A stretch of 64,000 nt of DNA from an uncultured Clostridia bacterium (GTDB lineage Bacteria; Bacillota; Clostridia; Christensenellales; Borkfalkiaceae), in assembly GCA_947625555.1 (NCBI GenBank), contig CANQOT010000002.1, forward strand, positions 62,001-126,000, written 5' to 3'. The notes beneath the pieces are model-generated. The model saw only the letters and a program-made list of their open reading frames with translations. It was not told where the DNA came from and did no database searches. Position 1 is the stretch's first letter. The number at the start of each line of letters is the position of its first letter. The position numbers and the translations under genes are program-made. Shown here piece by piece: positions 17,204 to 25,284 of the stretch.

Positions 17204-18214
17204 TCACTCCCTGTACAGGCCCACTTTGCGGTAGACCTTCGAAAGGGTCTTGCGGGAAGCCTTGAAGGCCCGCTCCGCGCCGAGGGCGAGTTCTTCCTGT
17301 AAATACTTCTTATCGGCAAGAAGGCGCTTTTGCTCGGCCTGAATGGGCGCAAGGACGTCGGCGACCGTCTCCCCCACCGCGAGTTTGAAATCGCCGTACC
17401 CCATGCCCGAAAATGAGGCCTCTGCCTCGGACATGGTATGCCCCGAGAACGCGCAGTAGATGTTGAGAAGGTTGGAAATACCGGGCTTTTCTTCCGCGCA
17501 GACGATGCGGCTGTCGCTGTCCGTCACGGCGCGTTTGAACTTACGGATGACGGTATCCCTATCGTCGGAGAGAAAGACGGAAGCGTTGGGGTTTTCGTCG
17601 CTCTTCGACATCTTCTTGGCGGGGTCTTGCAGCGAGCAGATGCGCGCTTCCCCCTTGACGATGAAGGGCTCGGGCACCTTGAAGGTCTCGCCGTAGCGGC
17701 CGTTGAAACGTTCGGCGAGGTCGCGCGAGAGTTCGACGTGCTGTTTTTGGTCGGCGCCGACGGGAACGAGATCGGTCTGATAGAGAAGGATATCCGCGGC
17801 CATGAGGACGGGGTAATCCATGAGCCCCATGTTGATATTATCGGCGTGCTTTTGCGATTTATCCTTGAACTGCGTCATGCGGGAAGCCTCGCCCACATAG
17901 GTGAGGGTGTTGAGGATCCAGCACAGCTCCGCATGCGCCGAGACGTGCGACTGCACATAGAGCGCGCACTTTGCGGGGTCGAGCCCGCAGGCGATGTAGA
18001 GGGCGGCGAGCGCCAAGGTGCGCCGGCGAAGCTCGGCGGGTTCCTGCCGCACGGTGATGGCATGAAGGTCGGCGATGGCGAAGAAGCAATCGAATTCCTC
18101 CTGAAAACGGAGCCAATTCCTGATAGCGCCCACATAGTTGCCGATGGTGAGTTCCCCTGTCGGCTGGACGGCGGAATAGATGACCTTTTTGGTTGTCGTG
18201 GTGTTCTCTTCCAT
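17204..18214 (-). CDS. trpS: Tryptophanyl-tRNA synthetase
   Basis: 336 residues from the ATG at 18214 behind GGGGAT; an upstream in-frame ATG overlaps the promoter and is rejected. Class I aminoacyl-tRNA synthetase charging tRNA-Trp. The HIGH-equivalent PTGELTIGNYVGA lies at ~17-29, the KMSKS loop KKMSKSDENP at ~200, and the tryptophan-pocket region around LMAADILLYQTDLVPVG. The length matches bacterial TrpRS. First gene of the minus-strand operon reaching rlmD. The leader is only ~20 nt, so no T-box. Confidence 0.97.
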   Translation of the reverse strand: MEENTTTTKKVIYSAVQPTGELTIGNYVGAIRNWLRFQEEFDCFFAIADLHAITVRQEPAELRRRTLALAALYIACGLDPAKCALYVQSHVSAHAELCWILNTLTYVGEASRMTQFKDKSQKHADNINMGLMDYPVLMAADILLYQTDLVPVGADQKQHVELSRDLAERFNGRYGETFKVPEPFIVKGEARICSLQDPAKKMSKSDENPNASVFLSDDRDTVIRKFKRAVTDSDSRIVCAEEKPGISNLLNIYCAFSGHTMSEAEASFSGMGYGDFKLAVGETVADVLAPIQAEQKRLLADKKYLQEELALGAERAFKASRKTLSKVYRKVGLYRE

Positions 18215-18239
18215 TGCCGAGATCCCCCTATTTTGGAAC

Positions 18240-18268
18240 ATTATACCATACCTTGCGGCAAATTGCAA
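18240..18268 (-). promoter_or_regulatory. Promoter of the trpS operon
   Basis: Minus strand: -35 TTGCAA (18263-18268), 17 bp, -10 TATAAT (18240-18245). Confidence 0.8.
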
Positions 18269-18337
18269 CTTTGAATGCGCCCGCTTTGTGAAAATGCGCC
18301 GAAAACGTTGTTGAACGTTTTATGTTTTCCGTCCCAT

Positions 18338-18425
18338 CCTCATTCCGAACCGCCGTAGGCGGTGAGTGAATCTTGGCGCCTCCTCGGGGAGGAGCTGGCG
18401 AGGCGGAGCCGAGACGGAGGTGGGG
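18338..18425 (+). repeat. Intergenic palindromic repeat, copy 1
   Basis: Begins CTCATTCCGA and contains GTGAATCTTGGC, CCTCC..GGAGGAGCTG and GAGGTGGGG. A second copy of the same element lies at 18626-18704. The 18269-18923 gap carries no gene and is almost entirely hairpins. Confidence 0.75.
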
Positions 18426-18434
18426 ATTATATAA

Positions 18435-18463
18435 CAAAAAAACCGAGGAGACCTCGGTTTTTT
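18435..18463 (+). terminator. Bidirectional terminator-like hairpin in the repeat cluster
   Basis: A7 - CCGAGG - AGA - CCTCGG - T6. It is capable of terminating in either direction. Confidence 0.75.
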
Positions 18464-18505
18464 CGTACTTTACTTTTCTCATAACTCCCCTACCCCCTTG
18501 CGGGG

Positions 18506-18594
18506 GTCGGTGCGGAGATGGGGACCCCCGCACCGACGAAGGGAAATTATGGAGGGTAAGCTGTTCCAAGCCTTCCCCCGTCTACGGGGGAAGG
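18506..18594 (+). repeat. Two strong hairpins in the repeat cluster
   Basis: GTCGGTGCGG/CCGCACCGAC (18506-18537) and CCTTCCCCCG/CGGGGGAAGG (18571-18594), both perfect 10-bp stems without U-tracts. They resemble dispersed palindromic elements common in clostridial intergenic DNA. Confidence 0.7.
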
Positions 18595-18625
18595 TGGCAC
18601 GGCGTAGCCGTGACGAATGAGGGTG

Positions 18626-18704
18626 CCTCATTCCGAGCGAAGCGAGTGAATCTTGGCTCCTCCGTGGGAGGAGCTGTCACGCGTGAGCGTGACTGAGGTG
18701 GGGC
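18626..18704 (+). repeat. Intergenic palindromic repeat, copy 2
   Basis: Same order of conserved blocks as copy 1 (CTCATTCCGA, GTGAATCTTGGC, CTCC..GGAGGAGCTG, GAGGTGGGG). The variable inner arm here is TCACGC/GCGTGA instead of GGCG/CGGAGCC: compensatory arm variation that argues for a conserved hairpin. Confidence 0.75.
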
Positions 18705-18714
18705 GAGCTATAAT

Positions 18715-18800
18715 TCCGTCATGTTGAGCCGCGCGGTACGCGCGTGTCGAAACATCTCCTTATTTTTATAATGCGGAGACCCTTCGACAGGCTACTTCGC
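18715..18800 (+). repeat. Palindromic intergenic element (TTCGACA / TGTCGAA type)
   Basis: TCATGTTGAGC..GTCGAAACATCTC is followed by GAGACCCTTCGACAGGC, an inverted pair of the widespread intergenic motif containing TCGAAACATCT and AGACCCTTCGACA. No coding potential. Confidence 0.65.
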
Positions 18801-18923
18801 CTTCGGCTCGTGCCGACCTTGGATAATCAATAGAAGCCGCGGTCGGGGCAGGGTGACGTAATTAGAATGTCACCCCACCCCCTTGATCCCCCTCCCATGG
18901 AGGGGGCAGGGGTAAAATGCGGG

Positions 18924-20885
18924 TTAGTCTTTCTTTTCGGGCAGCATTGCGACTTCGACGGGGGTGACGGACACCGCCTCGGTGGGAATTGCTTTAATTA
19001 AATCTGCCTTGCTGCTCCAACCGTTTGCCGATTTGTACGCGTCTACACTCTCCGCGGGCACATAGATGTTAGCAAGTTTCGTTGTCCTGCCCCAACCGAA
19101 CCCTGACGTCGTCGTGGGCGGTGTCGTCGCCTTAATGGTGATGGAGATAAGCTCATTGCAGACATTTGCAATTCTGCCTTCAACGGTTTGTAAGTTTTCT
19201 CCAAACGTCAAATCGGTGAGTTGGGAGCAATTCACAAACAAAAACCCTTTTATTGTTCTGACGCTTTCAAATTCCGCGGTCTTGATTTGCGTCTGGTAGA
19301 ATATCGTAAGGCCCAGTTCCTCTACCTTGGGCATCGAAATCGTTGCAAGCGCAGTCGTACTATAAAACGTATCGGTACCGACCTTGACCAACTTGGGGAA
19401 GCTGACGGACTGAATCTTGCTGTTATAGCTGAACGCACCGCCCTTGATCTCCGTTACATTCTCGAAAGTAACTTCGGTCTCCGTGCTATACGGAAGATAC
19501 AGATAGAGAATGGTGCCGTCGTAGGAGACAAGCGCGTTGTTCTCGATCTTGAAGCTCGTGCTCTTCGGATCGACTTTGAGCGACTTCACTTTGGCAAGGT
19601 TTGCAGACTCGCAAAGACTGTAATCGTACTTGTTGTTCGCAGACAATCCGAAAATGTAGGCAAGTTCGGGGAACGTCGTGAGGTTGGCGGGAATCGTCAT
19701 GTTGACGAAATCGCCCGTGTACTCGTTGAGGGTGCCGTCGTCGTTGATCTTCCAATCGGGGTCGGCTTCCTGTTGGAACCCGCACTTGCAGGTATCGCCT
19801 TGCGAGAAATCATGCGCTTCCACCGTACTTTCGTCCCTTGCGTCGTCCTTCGGGCACTTCATCCAGTGGTTCTCACCGTCGTAGGCCTGTATTGTATATT
19901 TGTGGACGTGGATCCTTTGGACGTTATCCTGCCCCACTTTCCATTCGATGCGGTACAGCCACGCGCCGTCGCTCGGGCAGCCGAGGTTGGCGACGGACGG
20001 GAAGTACTGCCCGTTGAGAACGTTATATACTTTGAACGAATCTCCGGGAGTAAGCTCCACCTCGGCAGACCACGTTTCGACGCCGTCGAACGTCATATGA
20101 ATGCAATTATTTTTGACGTTCGTGTAATTCGGCCACTGGGATTGAGGATATTTAGCAAGAGTGCCGACGATGTACATGTCCTCCGTCGTCGTGGGAGCTG
20201 CTACGGGTTCCACGAGCTCCCAGCTCACGTAGTTGTCCGCCCAAGGTGCGGGTGCGGGTTTCGTGTGTACGGTGAACTTATAGATACCGTCCTTGCCCTT
20301 CGCGACGCCGACGTCCTGGTTGCCCATGTCGACGAACGTCCCGTCGTTGCCTCTGATCTCATTGAGGCCGAAGAACGTGCCGTCCGTCCAAACGAGGGCA
20401 TTATTCTCGTCCCTCTCGTCTTGGCGGATCTTGAACTTGTCGCCGCCCGCGTAGATCTTAAATTGAATGGTATAGAGGGTGAAACCCTCCGCGTCCTTGT
20501 GAGGTTCCTTTTTGAGTTTGAAATTGGGTTTGAGTTCCGTCCAGCTCGAATTTTGCAGGTCGCCTGCGCCGCTTCCCGTCGCCCAGAACTCGCGGGTATC
20601 GAGATCTGCGTCGGGGGTTTCGTCATCGCCGCCTTCGCCGGGTTTTTTCGCGCCGCAAACGCAATCGCCATTGGTGAAGTCGTGGGCCTGCTTGCCCTGC
20701 GCCCAGATGTCGCCGTCGTCGGGGCAGACCATCCAGTGCTGCGTGTCACTGTGTTCCCACTGGGTGTATTCGTGGGTGTGTTCGGGGGTGTCGGGGTCCT
20801 TTTCGCCGCAGGCGGAGATACCGACGCCGAGGCTCGCGGCCATTACGAGCGACAAGCCCGCAATCAGCCAATTCTTTTTGTTCAT
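18924..20885 (-). CDS. BspA-like leucine-rich-repeat lipoprotein with His/Cys modules
   Basis: 653 residues; lipobox ISAC at about residue 26; RBS AGGAGG. Two copies of a His/Cys module (HTHEYTQ..HW..CP.D..AHDF..GDCVCG, ~37-80; HVHKYTI..HWMKCP..AHDF..GDTCKCG, ~325-375) flank two beta domains with a GTL/GTFF character (~95-320) that look carbohydrate-binding-like (inference). Residues ~400-620 are LRR_5/BspA repeats (VTEIKGGAFSYNSKIQSVSF, then VGTDTFY). Surface-anchored by prediction. A perfect 16-bp palindrome lies between promoter and RBS, and an XRE regulator is encoded divergently 117 bp away, so repression by that regulator is plausible. Confidence 0.85.
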   Translation of the reverse strand: MNKKNWLIAGLSLVMAASLGVGISACGEKDPDTPEHTHEYTQWEHSDTQHWMVCPDDGDIWAQGKQAHDFTNGDCVCGAKKPGEGGDDETPDADLDTREFWATGSGAGDLQNSSWTELKPNFKLKKEPHKDAEGFTLYTIQFKIYAGGDKFKIRQDERDENNALVWTDGTFFGLNEIRGNDGTFVDMGNQDVGVAKGKDGIYKFTVHTKPAPAPWADNYVSWELVEPVAAPTTTEDMYIVGTLAKYPQSQWPNYTNVKNNCIHMTFDGVETWSAEVELTPGDSFKVYNVLNGQYFPSVANLGCPSDGAWLYRIEWKVGQDNVQRIHVHKYTIQAYDGENHWMKCPKDDARDESTVEAHDFSQGDTCKCGFQQEADPDWKINDDGTLNEYTGDFVNMTIPANLTTFPELAYIFGLSANNKYDYSLCESANLAKVKSLKVDPKSTSFKIENNALVSYDGTILYLYLPYSTETEVTFENVTEIKGGAFSYNSKIQSVSFPKLVKVGTDTFYSTTALATISMPKVEELGLTIFYQTQIKTAEFESVRTIKGFLFVNCSQLTDLTFGENLQTVEGRIANVCNELISITIKATTPPTTTSGFGWGRTTKLANIYVPAESVDAYKSANGWSSKADLIKAIPTEAVSVTPVEVAMLPEKKD

Positions 20886-20897
20886 AACTTTTCCTCC

Positions 20898-20913
20898 TAC
20901 TAAAATTTTAGTA
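20898..20913. promoter_or_regulatory. 16-bp perfect palindrome, candidate operator
   Basis: TACTAAAATTTTAGTA lies exactly where transcription from the 20921-20949 promoter would start. It is a candidate binding site for the divergent XRE regulator at 21003. Confidence 0.55.
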
Positions 20914-20920
20914 TGATTAC

Positions 20921-20949
20921 ATTATAAATGCAAATAAATGGTATGTCAA
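20921..20949 (-). promoter_or_regulatory. Perfect-consensus promoter of the 18924-20885 lipoprotein gene
   Basis: Minus strand: TTGACA (20944-20949), 17 bp, TATAAT (20921-20926). A fully consensus promoter is normally kept in check by a repressor, consistent with the adjacent palindrome. Confidence 0.85.
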
Positions 20950-21002
20950 GGGGTAAATAGAAAATTTATGGTATATTTTTTTGAAAGGAGAAAAAGGTTG
21001 CT

Positions 21003-21284
21003 ATGAATCGGATCAGGAGCTTGCGCGAGGACAAGGATCTGCGGCAGATCGACGTCGCCCTCGCGGTAGGCATCGACCAGCGTTCCCTCTCCAACTACGA
21101 GACGGAAAAGACGCAGCCCGATGCGGGCGCGATCATCAAACTTGCGAAATTCTTCAATGTCTCGTGCGACTATCTTTTGGGGGTAACGGATACCGACCTC
21201 CGCACGCCGCGGGAGATCATCGCCGAGATCGACGGGATCAAGGACAGCCTTTCGCAGATCCAAAGGGCGCTGAACAAAATGTGA
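21003..21284 (+). CDS. XRE-family helix-turn-helix transcriptional regulator
   Basis: 93 residues; AAGGAG lies 12 bp upstream of the ATG. The HTH_3 domain spans residues 1-62 (IRSLREDKDLRQIDVA, then IDQRSLSNYETEKTQPD) and ends in the typical FNVSCDYLLGVTD; a short coiled segment follows. It binds DNA and probably regulates the divergent lipoprotein gene and/or itself; an extended -10 (TGGTATATT, 20969-20977) may drive it. A strong hairpin terminator follows. Confidence 0.88.
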   Translation: MNRIRSLREDKDLRQIDVALAVGIDQRSLSNYETEKTQPDAGAIIKLAKFFNVSCDYLLGVTDTDLRTPREIIAEIDGIKDSLSQIQRALNKM

Positions 21285-21285
21285 C

Positions 21286-21318
21286 AATATCCCCTCCGAG
21301 CGCTTCGGAGGGGATATT
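21286..21318 (+). terminator. Terminator of the XRE gene
   Basis: 14-bp perfect stem (AATATCCCCTCCGA and its complement) with a 5-nt loop. The U-tract is weak (TTATATATA), so efficiency is uncertain. Confidence 0.7.
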
Positions 21319-21422
21319 TATATATATAATATGGAAAAGGAACAGCCCGCCCCGCGAGCCCTCCCGCGCAAGGCGTCTGGCGGCACAAATAACGCCCGCA
21401 TTGGGAAAGCATCGTAAAACGG

Positions 21423-21451
21423 TTGAATTTTTTGCGAAAATCATGTATAAT
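21423..21451 (+). promoter_or_regulatory. Promoter of the structured leader and the 21631 lipoprotein gene
   Basis: TTGAAT, 17 bp, TATAAT. The predicted start near 21457 is at the 5' strand of the P1 helix described next. Confidence 0.8.
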
Positions 21452-21456
21452 GAAAG

Positions 21457-21613
21457 CACCACACAGACAACATATTACTCGTTTGATTCGCGATCGCGGC
21501 ATCGTGCGTCTCTTTTCGTATGCTCGAACGAGTAAAGGTGTTTGTGTGGTGACAAATCCGTCGGGGAGGCGCCTTTGCGGTGTGTCCCCCCGGACACACC
21601 TTATTTTTTTATT
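21457..21613 (+). ncRNA. Structured leader RNA / candidate attenuator with terminator
   Basis: P1 pairs 457-469 with 539-551 (offsets from 21000): CACCACACAGACA with TGTTTGTGTGGTG, 13 bp including one G-U. P2 pairs 477-485 with 525-533 (ACTCGTTTG with CGAACGAGT, 9 bp). A GC-rich inner element lies between. After a 27-nt linker comes a perfect 9-bp terminator GGTGTGTCC-CCCC-GGACACACC followed by TTATTTTTTT, 17 bp before the ATG of the lipoprotein gene. Part of the P1 3' strand (GTGTG) can alternatively pair with CACAC of the terminator, so a switch is conceivable. I match it to no riboswitch class I know. A free-standing small RNA ending at the terminator is the alternative. Confidence 0.65.
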
Positions 21614-21630
21614 CAAAGGAGGTAACCATC

Positions 21631-23607
21631 ATGCACAAGAGAGTATTCACCACTGCTCTCGCACTCCTCTCCGCCATCTGCCTGCTCGCGGGCTGCGGAG
21701 GCAAGACGAACCCGGGGACGACACCCGGCGGCGAAACGCCCGGCCAAACCACGCCCGGCGGGACGACCCCGGGAGGCACCACGCCCGGCGGAACGACACC
21801 CGGCGGGACCACACCCGGCGGCACGACCCCGGGCGGCGAAGAACCCGGCCTGCACGTTCACGACGGAACGACCTATCTTTCGCACGGCGGCACATGCTCG
21901 TGCGGCGAAACGTTCCCCGCAGGCGACCATGTATGGGACACGAGCAACAAATGCACGGTCTGCGGCTACGAACTTCCCGTGACGGACGGGCTCGTGTACA
22001 CCGACGTCGAAGGCGGGCTCAAAGCCGGCTTCGATTGGGAGAACGAGGCCCTTCTCTCCGAAAAGACGATCGTCATTCCCGCCTATCACGACGGCAAAAA
22101 GGTCGTCGCGATTCCGGGCTTCTACGACGGCGAGGAGATGGATCCCGTTACGTTCTGCGGCGGAGAATTTGAGGCCGTCGCCGTGCCCAACACGGTGCAG
22201 ACCGTCCCCACCTATGCGTTCTACTCCTGCCCGTCCCTGCGCGAAGTGTACATCGGCGGGGGCACGCTCGGAGACAACGTTTTCATGTCTTGCCCGTCTC
22301 TGCGTGAAGCCTACATCGGCGGGGGCACGCTCGGAAGCAGCGTATTCGAGGGCTGTGCCTCTCTGAAAAAAGCCGTGCTCCCCGCAAATACGACGGTCAT
22401 TCCCGAATACACGTTCTACGGCTGCCTGAAACTGTATGACTTTGAAATTCCTGCGGGCGTGACGGAAATCGGTCAGAGGGCGTTCATGTCGAGCGGCCTC
22501 GTCCGCTTCACCCTCCCCGCAACGCTCCAAACGATCGGCAGCGACTGCTTCAAAAACTGCTATCACATCGTGGACGTCTGCAACCAAAGTTCCCTCTCGC
22601 AGGAAGAACTCGGACTGACCGACGTGGACGATTTCCACACCGAAGCGGCGTCCTCGGGCACGATCACGGAAAAGGACGATTTCCTCTTTTGGACGTTTGA
22701 CGGCGCGGACGAGCTGCTCGGCTACTTCGGCACCGAGACGTCCGTCGTATTCCCCGCCGACTGCAACGGCAAGCAGTACATCGTCCGCCCGTCCGCTTTC
22801 ACGAGCTCCGACCTCGTCTCCGTGGAGACGGGCGACGGCGTGAAGGCCATCGGCAATTCCGCCTTCGAAAAGTGCAGCCATCTCCTCCGCATCGAGATCG
22901 GGAAGAATGTCGAGACGATCGACCTCTACGCCTTCTCCCGATGCACCAAACTGTTGGAAGTGGGCGATCTTTCCGATAAGATCGAGATCGTACAGGGCGC
23001 AACGGACAACGGCGGCATCGCGCAATACGCCATTCACGTCTACACCGACAAGAACGACCGCGGGCTCATCACGAAGAGCGGCGAATATGCCTTCTTCTCC
23101 TATGGCGAAAATCACCTTCTCGTCGATTACTACGGCGCGGAGACCGACCTCACCCTGCCTGCGTCCTGTAACGGCAGCAAGTACGCCATCGTGCAAGAGC
23201 TCTTCCAAGGATCCCGCCTGACGAGCGTGGACTTCGGGAACGGCGTCAAGGAGATCGGCAAAAAGGCGTTCTATAACTGCAAATATCTTACTTCCGTCAC
23301 GTTCGGCGACTCCCTCGAAAAGATCGGCGAGAGCGCATTCGGGAGCGCGAAGGCACTCAAAACCGTCTCCTTCCCCGCGAGCCTCAAATACATCGGAAAG
23401 GACGCTTTTTGGTGCGGCGGAAACGCGGGCGAGGGCATCACGAGCGCCACGTTCGCCGTGAAAGAGGGCTGGACGTGGTGGATGAGCGACAGTACGCAGG
23501 TCGCCGCGCCTCAGCTTGATTCCCTCGACGATCCCGCCGTCAATGCCAACTATCTCGCCAGCCGCGGCGATTACGCAAACGCGCACAAGATCATGAAACA
23601 CGAATAA
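21631..23607 (+). CDS. BspA-like leucine-rich-repeat lipoprotein with TPGG linker
   Basis: 658 residues from the ATG at 21631 with AAAGGAGG 8 bp upstream; a longer in-frame start would lie in the terminator and is rejected. Signal peptide with lipobox LLAGC (~20). A low-complexity linker follows (~25-70) of about eight TTPGG units, encoded by imperfect 15-bp repeats, then a His/Cys module (HVHDGTTY..CSCG..HVWD..CTVCG, ~72-115). Three or four blocks of LRR_5 repeats follow (AFYSCPSLREVYIGGGTL, then IGKKAFYNCKYLTSVTFGD), separated by Tyr-rich spacers. Predicted surface protein; ligand unknown. Expression passes through the leader terminator directly upstream. Confidence 0.88.
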   Translation: MHKRVFTTALALLSAICLLAGCGGKTNPGTTPGGETPGQTTPGGTTPGGTTPGGTTPGGTTPGGTTPGGEEPGLHVHDGTTYLSHGGTCSCGETFPAGDHVWDTSNKCTVCGYELPVTDGLVYTDVEGGLKAGFDWENEALLSEKTIVIPAYHDGKKVVAIPGFYDGEEMDPVTFCGGEFEAVAVPNTVQTVPTYAFYSCPSLREVYIGGGTLGDNVFMSCPSLREAYIGGGTLGSSVFEGCASLKKAVLPANTTVIPEYTFYGCLKLYDFEIPAGVTEIGQRAFMSSGLVRFTLPATLQTIGSDCFKNCYHIVDVCNQSSLSQEELGLTDVDDFHTEAASSGTITEKDDFLFWTFDGADELLGYFGTETSVVFPADCNGKQYIVRPSAFTSSDLVSVETGDGVKAIGNSAFEKCSHLLRIEIGKNVETIDLYAFSRCTKLLEVGDLSDKIEIVQGATDNGGIAQYAIHVYTDKNDRGLITKSGEYAFFSYGENHLLVDYYGAETDLTLPASCNGSKYAIVQELFQGSRLTSVDFGNGVKEIGKKAFYNCKYLTSVTFGDSLEKIGESAFGSAKALKTVSFPASLKYIGKDAFWCGGNAGEGITSATFAVKEGWTWWMSDSTQVAAPQLDSLDDPAVNANYLASRGDYANAHKIMKHE

Positions 23608-23649
23608 CGCGGGCGAGACCGTCCGCAAGCCGCCCTTCTTTGGGCGGGA

Positions 23650-23681
23650 AGAAAAACGCCCCGCGGCATTGCCGCGGGGCT
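23650..23681 (-). terminator. Terminator of thrC
   Basis: 10-bp perfect stem GCCCCGCGGC/GCCGCGGGGC with a 3-nt loop, followed on the minus strand by GTTTTTC. A weaker CCGCCC/GGGCGG hairpin for the plus-strand gene lies at ~23629-23647. Confidence 0.85.
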
Positions 23682-23685
23682 ACTT

Positions 23686-25179
23686 TCAACCAAGGAATTT
23701 TTTGATCTCGTCGAACATCTTGTCCGGGGAAAGGGTCGTCTTGAAGCGGATGGGCTTATAGCGCACCGACTTGATGGCCTCGGGCACCTTCATCGCCGTG
23801 AGCAGGTGGATGCGCTTGACGCCCTTGAAACTATCCTTCACGTCGTTGCCCGTGAGGGCGTACAAGACGTCCTGCGGGCACTTGTAGGGGCTCGCCGTCG
23901 AGAGCACGACCATGGGGCGCTTTTCGGACATGGTATCCTCCTCGACCTTTTGCAGGTACTTTTGCGCAACGTCCATGGCGACGCCCGTGTGCGTATCCAT
24001 GGGGTAGCCGTACTCCTCGAAAAATTCGTAGATGCACTCCACGGTATCGTCCTCCGAGGCGAACGAGGCGTAAAACTGCGACTGCAAGGCGGAGATCTCC
24101 TCGGAACGAAGGGCGTATCTTCCCGTCGTCGAGAGCATCTTCATGCGCTCGGCGGTGAGGCTTGGATCCCTTCCCGAGGCCTCAAAGACGAGCCGTTCCA
24201 AATTGGACGAGATGAGGATATCCATCGAGGGCGACATCGTGGGGTAGAAGGGGCGCTTCGAATCGTACTTGCCCGTGCGGAAGAAATCGGAGAGGACGTT
24301 GTTCTTATTGGAAGCGCACAAAAGCGTTCCGACGGGCAGCCCCATGCGCTTGGCATAGTACCCCGCGAGAATGTTGCCGAAGTTGCCCGTGGGCACGCAG
24401 AAATCCACCTTCTCCCCCATCTTGATCTGATTGGCCGAGACGAGGTCTAAATAGGCGGAAAAATAGTAGCATACCTGCGGAATGAGCCTGCCGATGTTGA
24501 TGGAATTTGCAGAGGTGAGGAGGTACCCCTTCTCCTTGATGGCGGCGTTGCACTTTTCGGAGCGGAAGATCTTCTTCACGCCGTTTTGGCAATCGTCGAA
24601 GTTGCCCCGCACGGCGACGACGTCCACATTTTCGCCGTCCTGCGTGCTCATCTGCAACTTCTGCATCTTGGAGACGCCGTCCTCGGGATAGAAAACGGCG
24701 ATCTTCACGCCCTCTTCGCCCGCGAACGCTTCGAGGGCCGCCTTGCCCGTATCCCCGCTTGTCGCCGCGAGGATGAGGACCTTTTCCCGAATGCCGAGAA
24801 AGGAACACCCCTCCCGCAAGAGGTAGGGCAAGACGCCGAGCGCCATATCCTTGAAGGCGCAGGTGGGGCCGTGGAAGAGTTCGAGGATATACATGCCGTT
24901 ATCCATGCGCACGAGGGGGGCGGGGTCGTCCCCTTCGAACTTGGAATAGGCGGCGCGGAGGGCGGCTGTAAGGCCTTCCCTTTCGTATTCGTCGAAATAT
25001 TTGCCGAGAAGATAGGCGGCGCGTTCGGGATAATCGAAGGAGAGCATCTCTTCGAGCTCTTCCCCCGTCACTTGGGGGAACTTTTCGGGCACGAACAGCC
25101 CGCCGCCATTTGCCATGCCGCGGACGATCGCCTCGGGCGCAGTGACCTTTTCCTCCCCCCTCGTGCTCACAAAGTACAT
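23686..25179 (-). CDS. thrC: Threonine synthase
   Basis: 497 residues; RBS AGGAAGG. PLP enzyme converting O-phosphohomoserine to threonine. The N-terminal MYFVSTRGEE and the PLP-lysine motif FHGPTCAFKDMAL (K110) identify the family, with the Ser/Gly phosphate-binding loop in LAATSGDTGKAALEAF. Length fits the long yeast/E. coli-type ThrC rather than the ~350-aa type. Stands alone. The aspartate kinase for this pathway is at 49403-50728. Confidence 0.96.
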   Translation of the reverse strand: MYFVSTRGEEKVTAPEAIVRGMANGGGLFVPEKFPQVTGEELEEMLSFDYPERAAYLLGKYFDEYEREGLTAALRAAYSKFEGDDPAPLVRMDNGMYILELFHGPTCAFKDMALGVLPYLLREGCSFLGIREKVLILAATSGDTGKAALEAFAGEEGVKIAVFYPEDGVSKMQKLQMSTQDGENVDVVAVRGNFDDCQNGVKKIFRSEKCNAAIKEKGYLLTSANSINIGRLIPQVCYYFSAYLDLVSANQIKMGEKVDFCVPTGNFGNILAGYYAKRMGLPVGTLLCASNKNNVLSDFFRTGKYDSKRPFYPTMSPSMDILISSNLERLVFEASGRDPSLTAERMKMLSTTGRYALRSEEISALQSQFYASFASEDDTVECIYEFFEEYGYPMDTHTGVAMDVAQKYLQKVEEDTMSEKRPMVVLSTASPYKCPQDVLYALTGNDVKDSFKGVKRIHLLTAMKVPEAIKSVRYKPIRFKTTLSPDKMFDEIKKFLG

Positions 25180-25207
25180 AAAAAAACCTTCCTATTTATA
25201 GGTGAAA

Positions 25208-25238
25208 GTCCCGCGCGTACGCGGGACATTCGTATTTT
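25208..25238 (+). terminator. Hairpin between thrC and the P-loop gene
   Basis: GTCCCGCG-CGTA-CGCGGGAC (25208-25227) is followed by CGTATTTTT. Another hairpin GCCCCGC/GCGGGGC (25254-25273) with a short U-tract on the minus strand probably terminates the 25285 gene. Confidence 0.5.
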
Positions 25239-25284
25239 TCCATGAAAAGACCCGCCCCGCCGCAAAGCGGGGCAAACGGGCGGC

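Noticed and set aside
15370-17265. 631-codon plus-strand frame across three minus-strand genes
   Set aside because: Spans the J-like, DUF5685 and part of the membrane-protein genes antisense; no RBS and no recognisable motif.
18215-18300. T-box control of trpS
   Set aside because: The leader from the TATAAT promoter to the ATG is only about 20 nt.
21713-21840. 15-bp minisatellite as a phase-variation switch
   Set aside because: The repeat unit is a multiple of three and inside the reading frame, so gain or loss only changes linker length rather than switching the gene off.
21613-23628. 671-codon antisense frame under the LRR lipoprotein
   Set aside because: Shadow of the 21631-23607 gene; no start signals and repeats mirror the TPGG linker.
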